From DTKD01 sp964494345 (GTDB lineage: Bacteria; Armatimonadota; UBA5829): DNA of 64,000 bases. Of the stretch, positions 7,656-16,889 are shown piece by piece (the stretch's first letter is position 1; each line of letters begins with the position of its first letter). A program made the position numbers and the translations under genes. The stretch is taken from positions 1 through 64,000 of the forward strand of contig CAZBSI010000004.1 of NCBI GenBank assembly GCA_964494345.1, read 5' to 3'. The notes under the pieces are model-generated. The model made no database searches, was not told the origin of the DNA, and saw only the letters and a program-made list of their open reading frames with translations.

Positions 7656-8921
7656 TTAGGACGCTTGCTTGACCTCGTTTAACGTCACGAGGGTCGGCTC
7701 CTTCTTGGATAAGATGGTTTCTTCTGTCACGATGCACTTTTTGACATCTTTCGAAGAGGGTATTTCATACATAATGTTGAGCATAACCTCCTCGATGATG
7801 GCCCGTAAAGCTCTGGCGCCCATTCTCCTGCCTATAGCTTCCCCGGCAATGGCTTGAAGAGCCTCATCTGTGAACACAAGATCGACACCATCATAATCGA
7901 AGAATTTCTGATACTGCTTGACCAGGGCGTTTTTAGGCTGAGTAAGGATTTGTACAAGCGCATCCTGGTCGAGCTCATCAAGGGTAGCCACAATAGGCAA
8001 CCGTCCGACAAATTCGGGGATAAGACCATAGCGTAGCAGATCCTCAGGCAGCACCTGAGCAAGGATTTCACCTACGCCGCTCTCATTTCGGCTCTTGATA
8101 TCGGCTCGGAACCCCATATTGTTATCGGATGTCCGTCGTCGAATCAAATCATCAAGGCCATCAAACGCTCCACCGCAGATGAAGAGTATATTGGTGGTAT
8201 CGATCTGAACATACTCCTGCTGCGGGTGTTTTCGGCCGCCGTGCGGAGGGACGCTCGCGACAGTGCCCTCGAGGATTTTAAGCAGCGCCTGCTGCACACC
8301 CTCACCGGAGACGTCTCTTGTGATCGACGGATTATCGCTTTTGCGGGTGATTTTGTCTATTTCGTCGATATAGATAATTCCGCGCTGAGCGTTCTTTACC
8401 GTGTTCTGCAGACTGTCGCCCGTATCGGCGACCTGGAGCAGTTTCAGCAGAATATTCTCGACATCCTCTCCGACATATCCTGCCTCAGTAATGGAAGTGG
8501 CGTCGGCGATGGCGAACGGGACTTTGAGTATCTTAGCCAGGGTCTGCGCAAGCAGAGTCTTACCGGAGCCAGTCGGCCCGATAAGCAGGATATTCGATTT
8601 TTGCAGCTCAACATCCGTCATCTGGGCGTTAATGCGCTTGAAGTGGTTGTAAACTGCTACCGACAGGGATCTCTTGGCCTTTTCCTGGCCGACCACATAC
8701 TGGCTGAGGATGCGGTAGATTTCTTTCGGCTTAGGTACGTTTGTAGTGGCGGAGAAATCGGCAGCCTGGCCGGATTCTCCGCGAATAATCTCGTTGCAAA
8801 GTTCCACGCAGTCCAAACAGATGCCGCCATAGACCCCAACGAGAAGTTTTCTAACCTGATCTCGGCTCTTTCCGCATAGCGAGCAGCGTTCACCGGTGCG
8901 ATCGTAACCAATTCGTGCCAA
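7656..8921 (-). CDS. clpX: ClpX, unfoldase subunit of ClpXP
   Basis: 421 aa. ClpX recognises tagged substrates, unfolds them with ATP and feeds them to ClpP. The zinc-binding domain has Cys13, Cys16, Cys35 and Cys38. Walker A GPTGSGKT is at 115-122, followed by the pore loop GYVGED and Walker B IIYIDEIDKI. The start is TTG, supported by a strong GGAGGT five bases upstream. The gene lies 96 bp after clpP and abuts lon. Confidence 0.98.
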   Translation of the reverse strand: MARIGYDRTGERCSLCGKSRDQVRKLLVGVYGGICLDCVELCNEIIRGESGQAADFSATTNVPKPKEIYRILSQYVVGQEKAKRSLSVAVYNHFKRINAQMTDVELQKSNILLIGPTGSGKTLLAQTLAKILKVPFAIADATSITEAGYVGEDVENILLKLLQVADTGDSLQNTVKNAQRGIIYIDEIDKITRKSDNPSITRDVSGEGVQQALLKILEGTVASVPPHGGRKHPQQEYVQIDTTNILFICGGAFDGLDDLIRRRTSDNNMGFRADIKSRNESGVGEILAQVLPEDLLRYGLIPEFVGRLPIVATLDELDQDALVQILTQPKNALVKQYQKFFDYDGVDLVFTDEALQAIAGEAIGRRMGARALRAIIEEVMLNIMYEIPSSKDVKKCIVTEETILSKKEPTLVTLNEVKQAS

Positions 8922-9017
8922 GTCTTACCTCCGGTAAAAAGGAGCCGCCGATCACCGGGAATATTGGCATCAAACACCAATCCTGCCCGATAACCGGCAA
9001 CCGACAACTGATGACGT

Positions 9018-9602
9018 TTACTGTGGGCCTGTCAAGATTTTGTCCACCAGGCCATATTCCATACATTCTTCAGGGGACATATAGAAGTCTCGATCGATAT
9101 CTTTTTCGATCTTTTCCTTATCCTGACCCGTATGTTTGGCGAGCAAATCAACAAGCAGAGATTTATATCGCAGCACTTCCTTTGCGACAATGCTAATGTC
9201 GGACGGAGTGCCGTGGAAGCCGGCGCTTCCCTGATGAATCATGATGCGCGAGTTCGGAAGCGCGCTTCTCTTGCCTTTGGCCCCAGCAGAAAGCAGCACC
9301 GCCCCCATACTCATCGCATGCCCGACGCAAGTGGTGGCAACATCGGGCTTGATGATCTGCATAGTGTCATAAATCGCCAACCCGGCAATAACCGAGCCAC
9401 CGGGACTGTTTATGTAGATATCGATATCGCGATCCGGGTCTTCTTTCCACAGGAACAGAAGTTGTGCGATGACCAGGTTAGCGATATTATCATCTATCGG
9501 CGTGCCGATGAAGATGATCCGGTCTTTCAACAACCGGGAGTATATGTCATACGCGCGTTCGCCGCGCGAGCTTTGTTCCACAACCATTGGAATGAGAGCC
9601 AT
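9018..9602 (-). CDS. clpP: ClpP, proteolytic subunit
   Basis: 194 aa. It forms the tetradecameric serine peptidase chamber used by ClpX. The catalytic triad is visible as Ser98 (GHAMSMGAVLLSAG), His123 (MIHQ) and Asp172 (DRDFYMSPEE). The ATG at 9602 was chosen over an in-frame TTG 24 nt upstream, because AGAAAGGAG lies between them and serves the ATG. It is the second gene of the tig-clpP-clpX-lon operon, 81 bp after tig. Confidence 0.97.
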   Translation of the reverse strand: MALIPMVVEQSSRGERAYDIYSRLLKDRIIFIGTPIDDNIANLVIAQLLFLWKEDPDRDIDIYINSPGGSVIAGLAIYDTMQIIKPDVATTCVGHAMSMGAVLLSAGAKGKRSALPNSRIMIHQGSAGFHGTPSDISIVAKEVLRYKSLLVDLLAKHTGQDKEKIEKDIDRDFYMSPEECMEYGLVDKILTGPQ

Positions 9603-9683
9603 AATGTCTTGAGACTCCTTTCTCAAAGGCGGTGGCTGTTTTCTTGCCTCAACGGCTGTGCGCTGGCGACTTACAATCAGCCA

Positions 9684-11012
9684 CTACCCTACATCTTTAA
9701 TATTGGAAACACTCGCCAAAAAGTCCAGCACTTTTTTGTGCAATATGCGCGATTGCAGATCTTTGGACTGTTTAACAGAATCTACATACGCCTTCAAGGT
9801 CTCTTTCGGCAGATTTTTGCCGTCGCTCATCTGAATGATCTCTGCTTCGATATCGCTGTCCTCGACCTTGATACCCTCTTTTTCTATTATCTCATATAAC
9901 GCGAGATTGACCTTTAGTTCAGCCTCAGTTTCCGATGAAAATTGCTCTTCCAGCTGCTCGGCCGTCTTGCCCGTATGTTTCAGATAGCTCTCAACGGAAA
10001 TGCCGCGCTTATCCAGATTCTCACGCAGTTCCTTAAATTTGTCGTCCACCGCATCCTTTACCATCACGGCAGGGAAATTGATGCTGGAGTTCTCGACGAC
10101 CTTTGCAACGATCTGGCTGCGTACCTGTGTATCCGCCGTAGCTACCGCAGAACGCTGCATAATTTCGCGCACTTCAGATCGCAGTTTGTCGACGCTATCT
10201 ATGATACCTTCCGCCTGCTCGTTGGGTTCGGTTTCCTGTTCATTGGCAGGTTGCCCATAAGTACTCTTTACCCACTCATCAGTCAATTCGGGCAGCGACG
10301 ACTTGTGAATTTCGAGAAGTTTGACTCGCAGCGACTGGGTCTGACCGGCCAGATCTCCGTCAGCATCTTCCGGATAGGTAATCGATACGGTTTTTTCTTC
10401 TTCGTTGCTCATACCAGTGAGCGCTTCGTTCATCTCAGGCAGGCTTTCACCGATATTGACGATATCACGCGCAGGCTTTGCCTCCGGGTCGGCTTCGTCG
10501 ACAATCTCTACCAACGCCAGATCACCTTCTTCGGCTGGGCGATCAATGACCTGTTCAAATTTGGTATACTTTCGCCGCTGGTTGTCAATCTCAGCATCAA
10601 TAAGCTCATCAGTCACTTCCAACTGATTTCTATCGACCTCCAGGCCCTTATACTCGCCGAGTTCGACTTTGGGGGCAAGGGGGACCTTGGCGGTGAATAT
10701 CAATGGCTTGCCAAGTTCATATTCCACCAGGTCTATTTCAGCAGGGGCCCAGGGATCGATCTCGGTCTCCTTCAACGCCGCCGAATAGTACGGCTGTATC
10801 AGGCGCTCGAGGGCTTTCTCCTTAGCCGCCTCGTCCCCGACAAACTTCTCCAACACCACCCTCGGCGTCTTTCCGGGGCGGAATCCTGGCACTTTGGTAG
10901 ATTTGGCGAACTCTTTGTAAGCCCAATCAATTGCTGCGTTCACACTCGCAACTTCTACCTCAATGCGCAGATCGATCTCACACGGATGTGTCTGCTCCTG
11001 CGTTACTTGCAT
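9684..11012 (-). CDS. tig: Trigger factor, ribosome-associated chaperone and prolyl isomerase
   Basis: 442 aa, typical length. Trigger factor binds the ribosome exit tunnel and shields nascent chains. The ribosome-docking signature VPGFRPGKTPRVV is near residues 42-54. The FKBP-like PPIase domain spans roughly 150-245 (GDLALVEIVDE onward) and the helical C-terminal arms follow. The ATG is preceded by GAGGGG at 6 nt. The U-tract of a terminator hairpin ends directly before that ribosome site, so expression may depend on read-through from the upstream tRNA genes. It is the first gene of the proteostasis operon. Confidence 0.97.
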   Translation of the reverse strand: MQVTQEQTHPCEIDLRIEVEVASVNAAIDWAYKEFAKSTKVPGFRPGKTPRVVLEKFVGDEAAKEKALERLIQPYYSAALKETEIDPWAPAEIDLVEYELGKPLIFTAKVPLAPKVELGEYKGLEVDRNQLEVTDELIDAEIDNQRRKYTKFEQVIDRPAEEGDLALVEIVDEADPEAKPARDIVNIGESLPEMNEALTGMSNEEEKTVSITYPEDADGDLAGQTQSLRVKLLEIHKSSLPELTDEWVKSTYGQPANEQETEPNEQAEGIIDSVDKLRSEVREIMQRSAVATADTQVRSQIVAKVVENSSINFPAVMVKDAVDDKFKELRENLDKRGISVESYLKHTGKTAEQLEEQFSSETEAELKVNLALYEIIEKEGIKVEDSDIEAEIIQMSDGKNLPKETLKAYVDSVKQSKDLQSRILHKKVLDFLASVSNIKDVG

Positions 11013-11024
11013 AATTATCCCCTC

Positions 11025-11052
11025 AAAAAAAAAGGATACAGGACTCTATCCT
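11025..11052 (-). terminator. Terminator or attenuator between tRNA-Gly and tig
   Basis: On the minus strand, AGGATA pairs with TATCCT around an 8-nt loop and is followed by nine Ts. The T-run touches the tig ribosome-binding site. It can act as the end of the tRNA transcript and as a gate on tig. Confidence 0.75.
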
Positions 11053-11072
11053 ATACCCTAACTTCTAAAATC

Positions 11073-11147
11073 TGGAGCGGGGGACGGGACTCGAACCCGC
11101 GACATCCACCTTGGCAAGGTGGCGTTCTACCACTGAACCACCCCCGC
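11073..11147 (-). tRNA. tRNA-Gly (anticodon GCC)
   Basis: A 75-nt cloverleaf with acceptor GCGGGGG, anticodon loop TTGCCAA and an encoded CCA. It is the third gene of a three-tRNA cluster. Confidence 0.95.
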
Positions 11148-11167
11148 ATATCCAAAAACCAAACCCG

Positions 11168-11251
11168 TGGTGGGCGAGGCGAGAGTTGAACTCGCACGCC
11201 TTGCGGCACTAGCTCCTAAGGCTAGCGTGTCTGCCATTCCACCACTCGCCC
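11168..11251 (-). tRNA. tRNA-Leu (anticodon TAG)
   Basis: 84 nt with a long variable arm typical of leucine tRNAs, anticodon loop CTTAGGA, acceptor GGGCGAG/CTCGCCC and an encoded CCA. It is the middle gene of the cluster. Confidence 0.95.
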
Positions 11252-11263
11252 ATAAAGGGAAGG

Positions 11264-11339
11264 TGGTGGACGATCAGGGACTCGAACCCTGGACCAATGG
11301 ATTAAGAGTCCACTGCTCTACCAACTGAGCTAATCGTCC
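11264..11339 (-). tRNA. tRNA-Lys (anticodon CTT)
   Basis: A 76-nt cloverleaf with acceptor GGACGAT/ATCGTCC, anticodon loop CTCTTAA and an encoded CCA. It is the first gene after the strong promoter at 11357. Confidence 0.95.
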
Positions 11340-11356
11340 ACGCAATCTACGGTCAT

Positions 11357-11386
11357 ATTATACAAACCAAGATTGCCGGCCGTCAA
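11357..11386 (-). promoter_or_regulatory. Promoter of the tRNA-Lys/Leu/Gly cluster
   Basis: Minus-strand TTGACG (11381-11386), an 18-bp spacer and a perfect TATAAT (11357-11362). It predicts initiation about 10 nt before tRNA-Lys. It is the only clear promoter upstream of tig. Confidence 0.8.
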
Positions 11387-11497
11387 GCAAATCCGGAAAA
11401 AGTCCAATTCAATCAACTGACAGCAAAATTATAACAAAGCCAAAGAGTCGTGTCAACGGATTTCCGGACAACTTCATCAGAAAGTCTGAAAGCTATC

Positions 11498-12139
11498 CTA
11501 CCACTCCAAAACTTCATCCGGAGCTTTCCCCAAATTCGGCGCGTGCCAATCCGCTTCGAGCTGTTGCGGCGTGAAACTGGTTGTGATGCCGAGGCATTTC
11601 ATTCCAGCCGCCCTTGCAGCAATTGCCCCGTTAACAGCGTCCTCGCATACCAAACAGTTGGCAGGCTCGACGCCCATCCTGTTAGCCGCCTCCAGAAATA
11701 TCTCAGGGTCGGGTTTCTTATTGACTACATCTGATCCCGTAACCAATGCATCGAACATATCCGGCGAAAACCCCATCTCCCGGAGATTGATCTCCACCTT
11801 GATTCTGTCAGCGGCGCTCGCCACCGCGAGTTTAAGACCTCTTTGCCGCGCTTTTTCGATGAATTCGCATACTCCACAAAGAGGCTCCAGATTGCCTCGG
11901 ACCAACTCGTCGTAGAGCTGATAGGTTCGATTCTTATCCGCCTCAAGGTCGATGTCGACGCCATATAATTCGGCGACTCCGCCAATAAAACGCTCCTCCC
12001 CTGCCCCCGTGAATGGCAGGAAATCCTCCGGGTGCACCACCAATCCACGCTCGGCGAACATTCGCACTGCTGCCTCCCGTATAAATGGTTCCGAGTCAAT
12101 CAGCACCCCGTCCATATCGAAAATTACGGCTTCAATCAC
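11498..12139 (-). CDS. HAD-superfamily hydrolase, beta-phosphoglucomutase-like
   Basis: 213 aa. Residues 7-12 give the nucleophile motif FDMDGV with Asp8 and Asp10. Motif II is in VASAA (about residue 106), and motifs III/IV are in KKPDPEIFLEA and CLVCEDAVNG. The cap insertion after motif I is the helical type used by beta-phosphoglucomutases and small phosphatases. The start overlaps the aldose epimerase stop by 4 nt (ATGA). That pairing favours a sugar-phosphate substrate, possibly beta-glucose-1-phosphate. Mutase and phosphatase cannot be told apart by eye. Confidence 0.85.
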   Translation of the reverse strand: MIEAVIFDMDGVLIDSEPFIREAAVRMFAERGLVVHPEDFLPFTGAGEERFIGGVAELYGVDIDLEADKNRTYQLYDELVRGNLEPLCGVCEFIEKARQRGLKLAVASAADRIKVEINLREMGFSPDMFDALVTGSDVVNKKPDPEIFLEAANRMGVEPANCLVCEDAVNGAIAARAAGMKCLGITTSFTPQQLEADWHAPNLGKAPDEVLEW

Positions 12140-13053
12140 ATCTGCACTCCATATTTCACTCTCAGCGTCCTGGTCTCACCCGGTTGTAACACCGGAACAG
12201 TCTCGCCCTGCTCCCAACCAGGCTTATCAAGATGACAAAACGCGCCAAGACCCCGTGTCCAGGGCTCAATGCACACAAAATCAGAACCATCCGGCGAGAA
12301 CACCGTCAGCAGTTCAAAATGTTCGTCAAAGTCGACATTGACCCTGCGACTCGCTTTGTCGTCTATCAGCGACATCCTGCTGCCTGTCACGCCTGCAAAT
12401 ACGTGGTCGTAGTATACGTCACTCTCCAACTTCAGCACCTGACCTGCCGGCTCCGATTCGCCGTTGAAAAGAACGGTGTTTGGGTCAGTTTTAAGCCATT
12501 TACTAACCGGCAGATGAACCTCGACGCCTTCTCGTGCGGGGTTGGATATTTTGAAGTAAGGGTGATGCCCAAAGGCTACCGGCGCTGGCTTGGAATCGTT
12601 ATTGGTAAAGATAGACTCCAGTTCGATGCTTGATGGGGTTATGATGAACCTCTGCAGGTAGCTGACATCAAACGGATAATTGTCCTCGCGAACCTCGGAG
12701 GGCACATTGAGCTTATAGGCCGCGGTTATGCGATCAGGCTGCTCATCGAGTTCGACTCTTTCGAAACTGCTGAGAAACAGAATGCCGTGTGGCGGCATAA
12801 AATAAGTCTTATCCGAGCCGAATATTTTATAGTTGCCCGGCTGTGGAGGGTCGACTTTGAGGTCCCAGGTTCTTCCTATCGAGGGAAACAACAGCGGGCT
12901 TCCGCCTCCGCTGACTTTAGTAGCCTGTTCTGGAAGCTCCGGAGGGCAGAACATCACCTCGCTGCCTCCTACATTCCATGAAACGATATTACAGCCCCAC
13001 CCCACCGCTATTGAGCAGGATTCTGAGTTGGCAAGTTCGTACCGGTCTATCAT
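12136..13053 (-). CDS. Aldose 1-epimerase family protein (mutarotase)
   Basis: 305 aa. Family members interconvert alpha and beta anomers of hexoses. The motif AFGHHPYFKI near residue 160 supplies the histidines usual for galactose mutarotases. ELLTVFSPDGSDFVCIEPW near the C-terminus matches the conserved final strands. The ATG follows GGGGGTG. It is the first gene of a two-gene operon with the HAD protein, and together they could feed beta-glucose-1-phosphate into glycolysis. Confidence 0.85.
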   Translation of the reverse strand: MIDRYELANSESCSIAVGWGCNIVSWNVGGSEVMFCPPELPEQATKVSGGGSPLLFPSIGRTWDLKVDPPQPGNYKIFGSDKTYFMPPHGILFLSSFERVELDEQPDRITAAYKLNVPSEVREDNYPFDVSYLQRFIITPSSIELESIFTNNDSKPAPVAFGHHPYFKISNPAREGVEVHLPVSKWLKTDPNTVLFNGESEPAGQVLKLESDVYYDHVFAGVTGSRMSLIDDKASRRVNVDFDEHFELLTVFSPDGSDFVCIEPWTRGLGAFCHLDKPGWEQGETVPVLQPGETRTLRVKYGVQM

Positions 13054-13157
13054 TTCGCACCCCCTGTTGTTAATCCGCGGCTATTTTACAACAAAAGGCG
13101 GTTGACGTGAACCACCGTCGAGCTTAACATAGTGGCAAGAATGCTTTGGAGACGAAT

Positions 13158-14156
13158 ATGATGACCATAAACTTTCCCGACGAACGTCTAAGAGTACATG
13201 GATTGCATTGGTTTGAAGAGGATAAGCCCGTCGTGCGAAGATTGCCGCAAAGGCTTAAGGAGACATTTAGAACGGTGGTCTGGGACCTGGCGCAGCAGCC
13301 GGCCGGAGGCAGGATTCGGTTTTCAACCGACTCGGAAACGGTGGGCATCCGGGCGAAATCATTGGATTATTATGTGATGGATCACATTACGCGAATCGGC
13401 CAGAGCGGTTATGACGTGTATGTGGATGGCCGCTTTGCAGGCAGCGTAGCTCCCAAAAGTCAGGGGGAGATTGTGGCTGACTGGAGAGTGGCGAACGGGA
13501 AGAAAATGCGGTGCATAGAAATATCGATGCCGCTTTATAAACCGACCACTATTGAATCAGTCATATTGGATGATGGGGCGATTATTCAACCCGCGCCGGA
13601 GTATAGAATATCAAAGCCGATCGTATACTACGGCACAAGCATTACCCAGGGAGGGTGCGCATCGACTCCGGGGACTACTTACCAGTCTTTTATCAGTCGA
13701 TGGCTGGATGCGGATTTCGTGAACCTTGGGTTTTCGGGCAACGGGTTTGGAGAGCCGGAACTCGCCGCGGCCGTCAGCGAGATAGATGCTTCTTGTTATG
13801 TCGTTGACTTCTGGGCCAATGTCGGGGGAGATGATTATGGCAAGAAATTGCCCGGTTTTGTCGGGCCAGTTCGTGAGAATCACCCGGACACGCCTATCAT
13901 AATTATGCAGCCGTTCTATTTTGCGAGCGATGCCGTGGACTCTTCGAGGCATACTACCCAGCGCAGGGACTCCGAGGCTTTTGTGAAGGAGCACCAGGCA
14001 CAGGGGGATAAAAATATCTATCTCTTCGATGGCTATGAGATGATCTCAAAAGAGGAGACTTTTGGGTTGGTGGACGGAGTGCATCCCAATTCGCTGGGGT
14101 TTTATTTGATGGCCAAGGGGCTGACTCCGTTTATGAAGAAGGCGCTGGGGTTGTGA
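13158..14156 (+). CDS. SGNH/GDSL-type hydrolase with N-terminal beta domain
   Basis: 332 aa. The ATG at 13158 follows GGAG six bases upstream, so an in-frame TTG at 13146 is not the start. The N-terminal half (to about residue 140) is a beta-sandwich-like GxDLY-type region. The catalytic half carries Ser in YYGTSITQGG, the block II Gly in LGFSGNGFGEPE, an Asn-type block in VVDFWANVGGD, and Asp-His in DGVHPNSLGF. These match the Lipase_GDSL_3 esterases that deacylate sugars or lipids. No signal peptide is seen, so it is probably cytoplasmic. Confidence 0.83.
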   Translation: MMTINFPDERLRVHGLHWFEEDKPVVRRLPQRLKETFRTVVWDLAQQPAGGRIRFSTDSETVGIRAKSLDYYVMDHITRIGQSGYDVYVDGRFAGSVAPKSQGEIVADWRVANGKKMRCIEISMPLYKPTTIESVILDDGAIIQPAPEYRISKPIVYYGTSITQGGCASTPGTTYQSFISRWLDADFVNLGFSGNGFGEPELAAAVSEIDASCYVVDFWANVGGDDYGKKLPGFVGPVRENHPDTPIIIMQPFYFASDAVDSSRHTTQRRDSEAFVKEHQAQGDKNIYLFDGYEMISKEETFGLVDGVHPNSLGFYLMAKGLTPFMKKALGL

Positions 14157-14217
14157 TGACGGGTGTTGCTGTAGGACTAACTTGCAGAGCGTGCTGGAGG
14201 ACAGGCAGATTATTGTG

Positions 14218-14910
14218 ATGAGAAGCGTTCGATTTGTTATCGGCTCCAAAAAACACTGGCGGGCTGCCGTGTCGGGCATTTTATTATTGGGGTTGTTGGC
14301 GACGGCGGTGGCAGCTGCGCCCAGCTTCCGAGGGTACACTGGCCTGGTCATAATCCCCACCGCGAGGGTGCTTGATGTTGGAGAGTATGACTTTGGGTTT
14401 ATGGTTGAGGATAAAGGAATATCTCATCTTAACGATATCTTCGTGAACTACAGTCCGAAGCAGAATCTGGAAGTTGGGGTAAACGCATATCAACCTGCAA
14501 GTTCAGATAAACGAAAAGCAGTGATTAACGCGAAATACCTGCTCGCTGCGGAGACGGAGGAAGCCGCAAGCGTCGCCGTCGGGGTGATTGATTTGGCCGA
14601 TCAGGTCAATATATCCCCATACGCAGTGGCCACGAAATCGATTATAAGAAGAGCGAAAGTGTTTGGACACAGCACCGTCAGCCTGCGAGGTCACGCTGGC
14701 TTCGGATTTGGGGATATAGATGCGCTATTCGTGGGATTGTCGGCATATGCGGGTAACCGGGTGATGCTGTCTATTGAGTATGACTCCAACAACGTAAACC
14801 TCGGCTTTCGGTTCACGCCGATCAAGGGGCTTCGACTGCATACTGCGATACTCGGCTCGGCAGATACCGATCACGTCGGGCTGGGTATATCATACACGAA
14901 GAAATATTGA
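14218..14910 (+). CDS. YjbH-like predicted outer-membrane beta-barrel protein
   Basis: About 230 aa from the ATG at 14218. GTG three bases earlier and TTG at 14182 are alternatives, and GGAGG lies 17 nt upstream of the ATG. A signal peptide follows, ending AVAAA. The segment FRGYTGLVIIPTARVLDVGEY is typical of the start of YjbH-type barrels linked to exopolysaccharide export. The rest alternates hydrophobic and polar residues in short strands, ending GLGISYTKKY. The assignment rests on that pattern only. The gene is convergent with the ABC exporter operon. Confidence 0.55.
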   Translation: MRSVRFVIGSKKHWRAAVSGILLLGLLATAVAAAPSFRGYTGLVIIPTARVLDVGEYDFGFMVEDKGISHLNDIFVNYSPKQNLEVGVNAYQPASSDKRKAVINAKYLLAAETEEAASVAVGVIDLADQVNISPYAVATKSIIRRAKVFGHSTVSLRGHAGFGFGDIDALFVGLSAYAGNRVMLSIEYDSNNVNLGFRFTPIKGLRLHTAILGSADTDHVGLGISYTKKY

Positions 14911-14917
14911 TCGATTA

Positions 14918-15643
14918 TCAGTTTACAGTCAATGCCTGCTGCGATTCCAAGTCCACGGCATCGACCCGATAATCAGCCACGATTTGTCCGTCGCCCATCG
15001 CGACGATCCTCTGAGCCTTGCGGGCGAGTCGATCATCGTGAGTTACCAGCATAAATGCTATCCCGAACTCGCGATTAAGCTCAGTTAGCAGCTCGAAAAC
15101 CAACGCGCCGTTCTCGCTGTCGAGGTTTCCAGTAGGCTCGTCGGCGAGGATCAGCGAGGGGCGGTTTGCCAGCGCGCGTACTATAGCGACACGCTGCTGC
15201 TGTCCGCCTGAGAGTTCGTTTGGCTTACACTTAAACCTGCCGCCAAGCCCCACCCGCTCCAGCAAGTCCGTGACCCATTTTTTGTCCTCCCTGGTCGGTT
15301 GTTTTCGTATCACCAATGGCATCATAGCGTTTTCAAGCACGTTAAACTCGGCAAGCAGGTAGTGAAACTGAAATACGAAGCCGATGGTGTCACCCCTTAA
15401 CCGCGCGAGGCCCGGATCGTCGAGAGTAGAAGTGTCTGCTCCGTCAATCAATATCTTGCCAGAGCTGGGCCTGTCCAACGCGCCGACGAGGTTGAGCAGC
15501 GTGCTCTTGCCAGAACCTGACGCGCCGACGATGGCAAGAAACTCTCCGGGGTCAATTTGAAAGTCCAACCCCCGCAGCGCCCAGGTTTTGATGCCGTCTC
15601 CATAGCTTTTCGACAGCTCCACTGTCTCGACAATCGGTGTCAT
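14918..15643 (-). CDS. ABC transporter ATP-binding protein, MacB/LolD type
   Basis: 241 aa from the ATG at 15643, which has GAAAGGGAT upstream; the longer frame uses TTG. Walker A GASGSGKST, signature LSGGQQQR and Walker B LILADEPTGNLD are all intact, as is the switch His in VTHDD. The sequence has the LolD/MacB insert typical of ATPases serving FtsX-type permeases. It starts 1 nt before the permease stop, so the two are translationally coupled. The trio adaptor-permease-ATPase probably moves lipoproteins, peptides or small molecules through the inner membrane by a mechanotransmission mechanism. Confidence 0.93.
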   Translation of the reverse strand: MTPIVETVELSKSYGDGIKTWALRGLDFQIDPGEFLAIVGASGSGKSTLLNLVGALDRPSSGKILIDGADTSTLDDPGLARLRGDTIGFVFQFHYLLAEFNVLENAMMPLVIRKQPTREDKKWVTDLLERVGLGGRFKCKPNELSGGQQQRVAIVRALANRPSLILADEPTGNLDSENGALVFELLTELNREFGIAFMLVTHDDRLARKAQRIVAMGDGQIVADYRVDAVDLESQQALTVN

Positions 15644-15644
15644 T

Positions 15645-16889
15645 TTATCCCTTTCTAATCGCGTCAACCGGGTCCAGATTAGCCGCCCTGTGCGCGGGAA
15701 CGATGCTGGCTACCAATCCCATCGCAAGAGCAACCACCGAGGCCAGCAGCACATAGCTCATATCGAATTGCATAGGCACGATAGTCGCCTGCTTGCCGCC
15801 GAACATCTGGCCCGGTATGGTCAGGCTGGTCACCAGGTAACACAGGCCTGTGCCGATACCGGAACCGATCAACGCACCGCCGAGGCCGACTCCCAGCCCT
15901 TCGAGAATAAATATGCGCCGTATCTGCTTGCAGGTCGCTCCCATGCTTTTAAGGATTCCGATGTCTCTGGATTTCTGGACTACAAAGACGATCATCACAC
16001 TCGCCACGCCGAACGCGGAGGCCATCAGCGTCATGCCCTGGATAATGGCAGCAGCCGTGTTTTGCATTCGCAACGTATCCAGGAAAGCTTCATTGCTCTC
16101 CATCCAACTGGTGACCGTAAGCGGCGTGATTCCGCGAATCTGCTTGGCGATTGCGTTGGCGTTATACATCTTCGCGATGCGGATGTTCATATTGGTGGTG
16201 TCTTTGCCGATTTTGAACATCGCCTGTGCAGCTTCCATACCGACGTAAATAGCGGATTGGTTAGCCTGTTCGATGCCCATATCGAAGATCGCAGCGATTC
16301 TAAACGTCTCCGTAACGCCTACATTGGAGGTCAGCCTAAGCCTGTTGCCTATTTTAAGCCCCAGATCATCGGCCATTTTGGTGCCGATGGCGGCGTTTTG
16401 AGCATCTACTTTGGTAAAATCGCCTTCGACTACCCTGTTTTTCAGGGATACGACCCGCACTTGCTCACTTGGGATAATCCCGATCACCCTGGCCCCAATT
16501 GTCTTGGCGCCGCGTGTGACGAGGCCATCACCTTCCACGGCAGGAGCTACGACTTTTACCCCAGGAATGGCGCTGATCGCCCCTTGCATCGACTCCCATT
16601 GGCTGATGCGCTTGCTTCTGGTGGTCATCTTCTCAAGGTTGCTCATAGTGTGACCGGAGCCGCTTTGAACCTTCCAAAGCGGCTTCGCGTCAGGGGATGC
16701 GGCCTCGACGGCGACGTGGGGGATAGACCCGACCACATCCTCGACAAGCCCCACCTGCAGGCCATTTATAAGCGAGGAGAGAAATACCACCAGCAGCACA
16801 CCGACCGCCACCGCGCCAACGGTAAGCTCGGTTTGGCCGTGGCTTCTGATGAGGTGTCGCCACGCTACTTTTAGCTCAAATCCTCGCAT
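15645..16889 (-). CDS. ABC transporter permease, FtsX/MacB-like
   Basis: 414 aa. One transmembrane helix near residues 22-45 is followed by a large periplasmic domain (MacB_PCD type, about 48-275). Three helices follow near 285-310, 330-360 and 380-405, the standard four-helix FtsX topology. DIGILKSMGATCKQIRRIFI matches the conserved coupling segment before helix 3. The gene begins directly after the adaptor stop. LolC/LolE is an alternative family assignment, but the adjacent adaptor favours a MacAB-like exporter. Confidence 0.9.
   Translation of the reverse strand: MRGFELKVAWRHLIRSHGQTELTVGAVAVGVLLVVFLSSLINGLQVGLVEDVVGSIPHVAVEAASPDAKPLWKVQSGSGHTMSNLEKMTTRSKRISQWESMQGAISAIPGVKVVAPAVEGDGLVTRGAKTIGARVIGIIPSEQVRVVSLKNRVVEGDFTKVDAQNAAIGTKMADDLGLKIGNRLRLTSNVGVTETFRIAAIFDMGIEQANQSAIYVGMEAAQAMFKIGKDTTNMNIRIAKMYNANAIAKQIRGITPLTVTSWMESNEAFLDTLRMQNTAAAIIQGMTLMASAFGVASVMIVFVVQKSRDIGILKSMGATCKQIRRIFILEGLGVGLGGALIGSGIGTGLCYLVTSLTIPGQMFGGKQATIVPMQFDMSYVLLASVVALAMGLVASIVPAHRAANLDPVDAIRKG

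Noticed and set aside
9603..9626. Longer ClpP start (TTG at 9626)
   Set aside because: The ribosome site lies between this TTG and the ATG at 9602, and the added eight residues are not part of ClpP.
9942..11189. A 415-aa plus-strand ORF opposite tig
   Set aside because: It is fully antisense to trigger factor and runs through tRNA-Gly; no family features are present.
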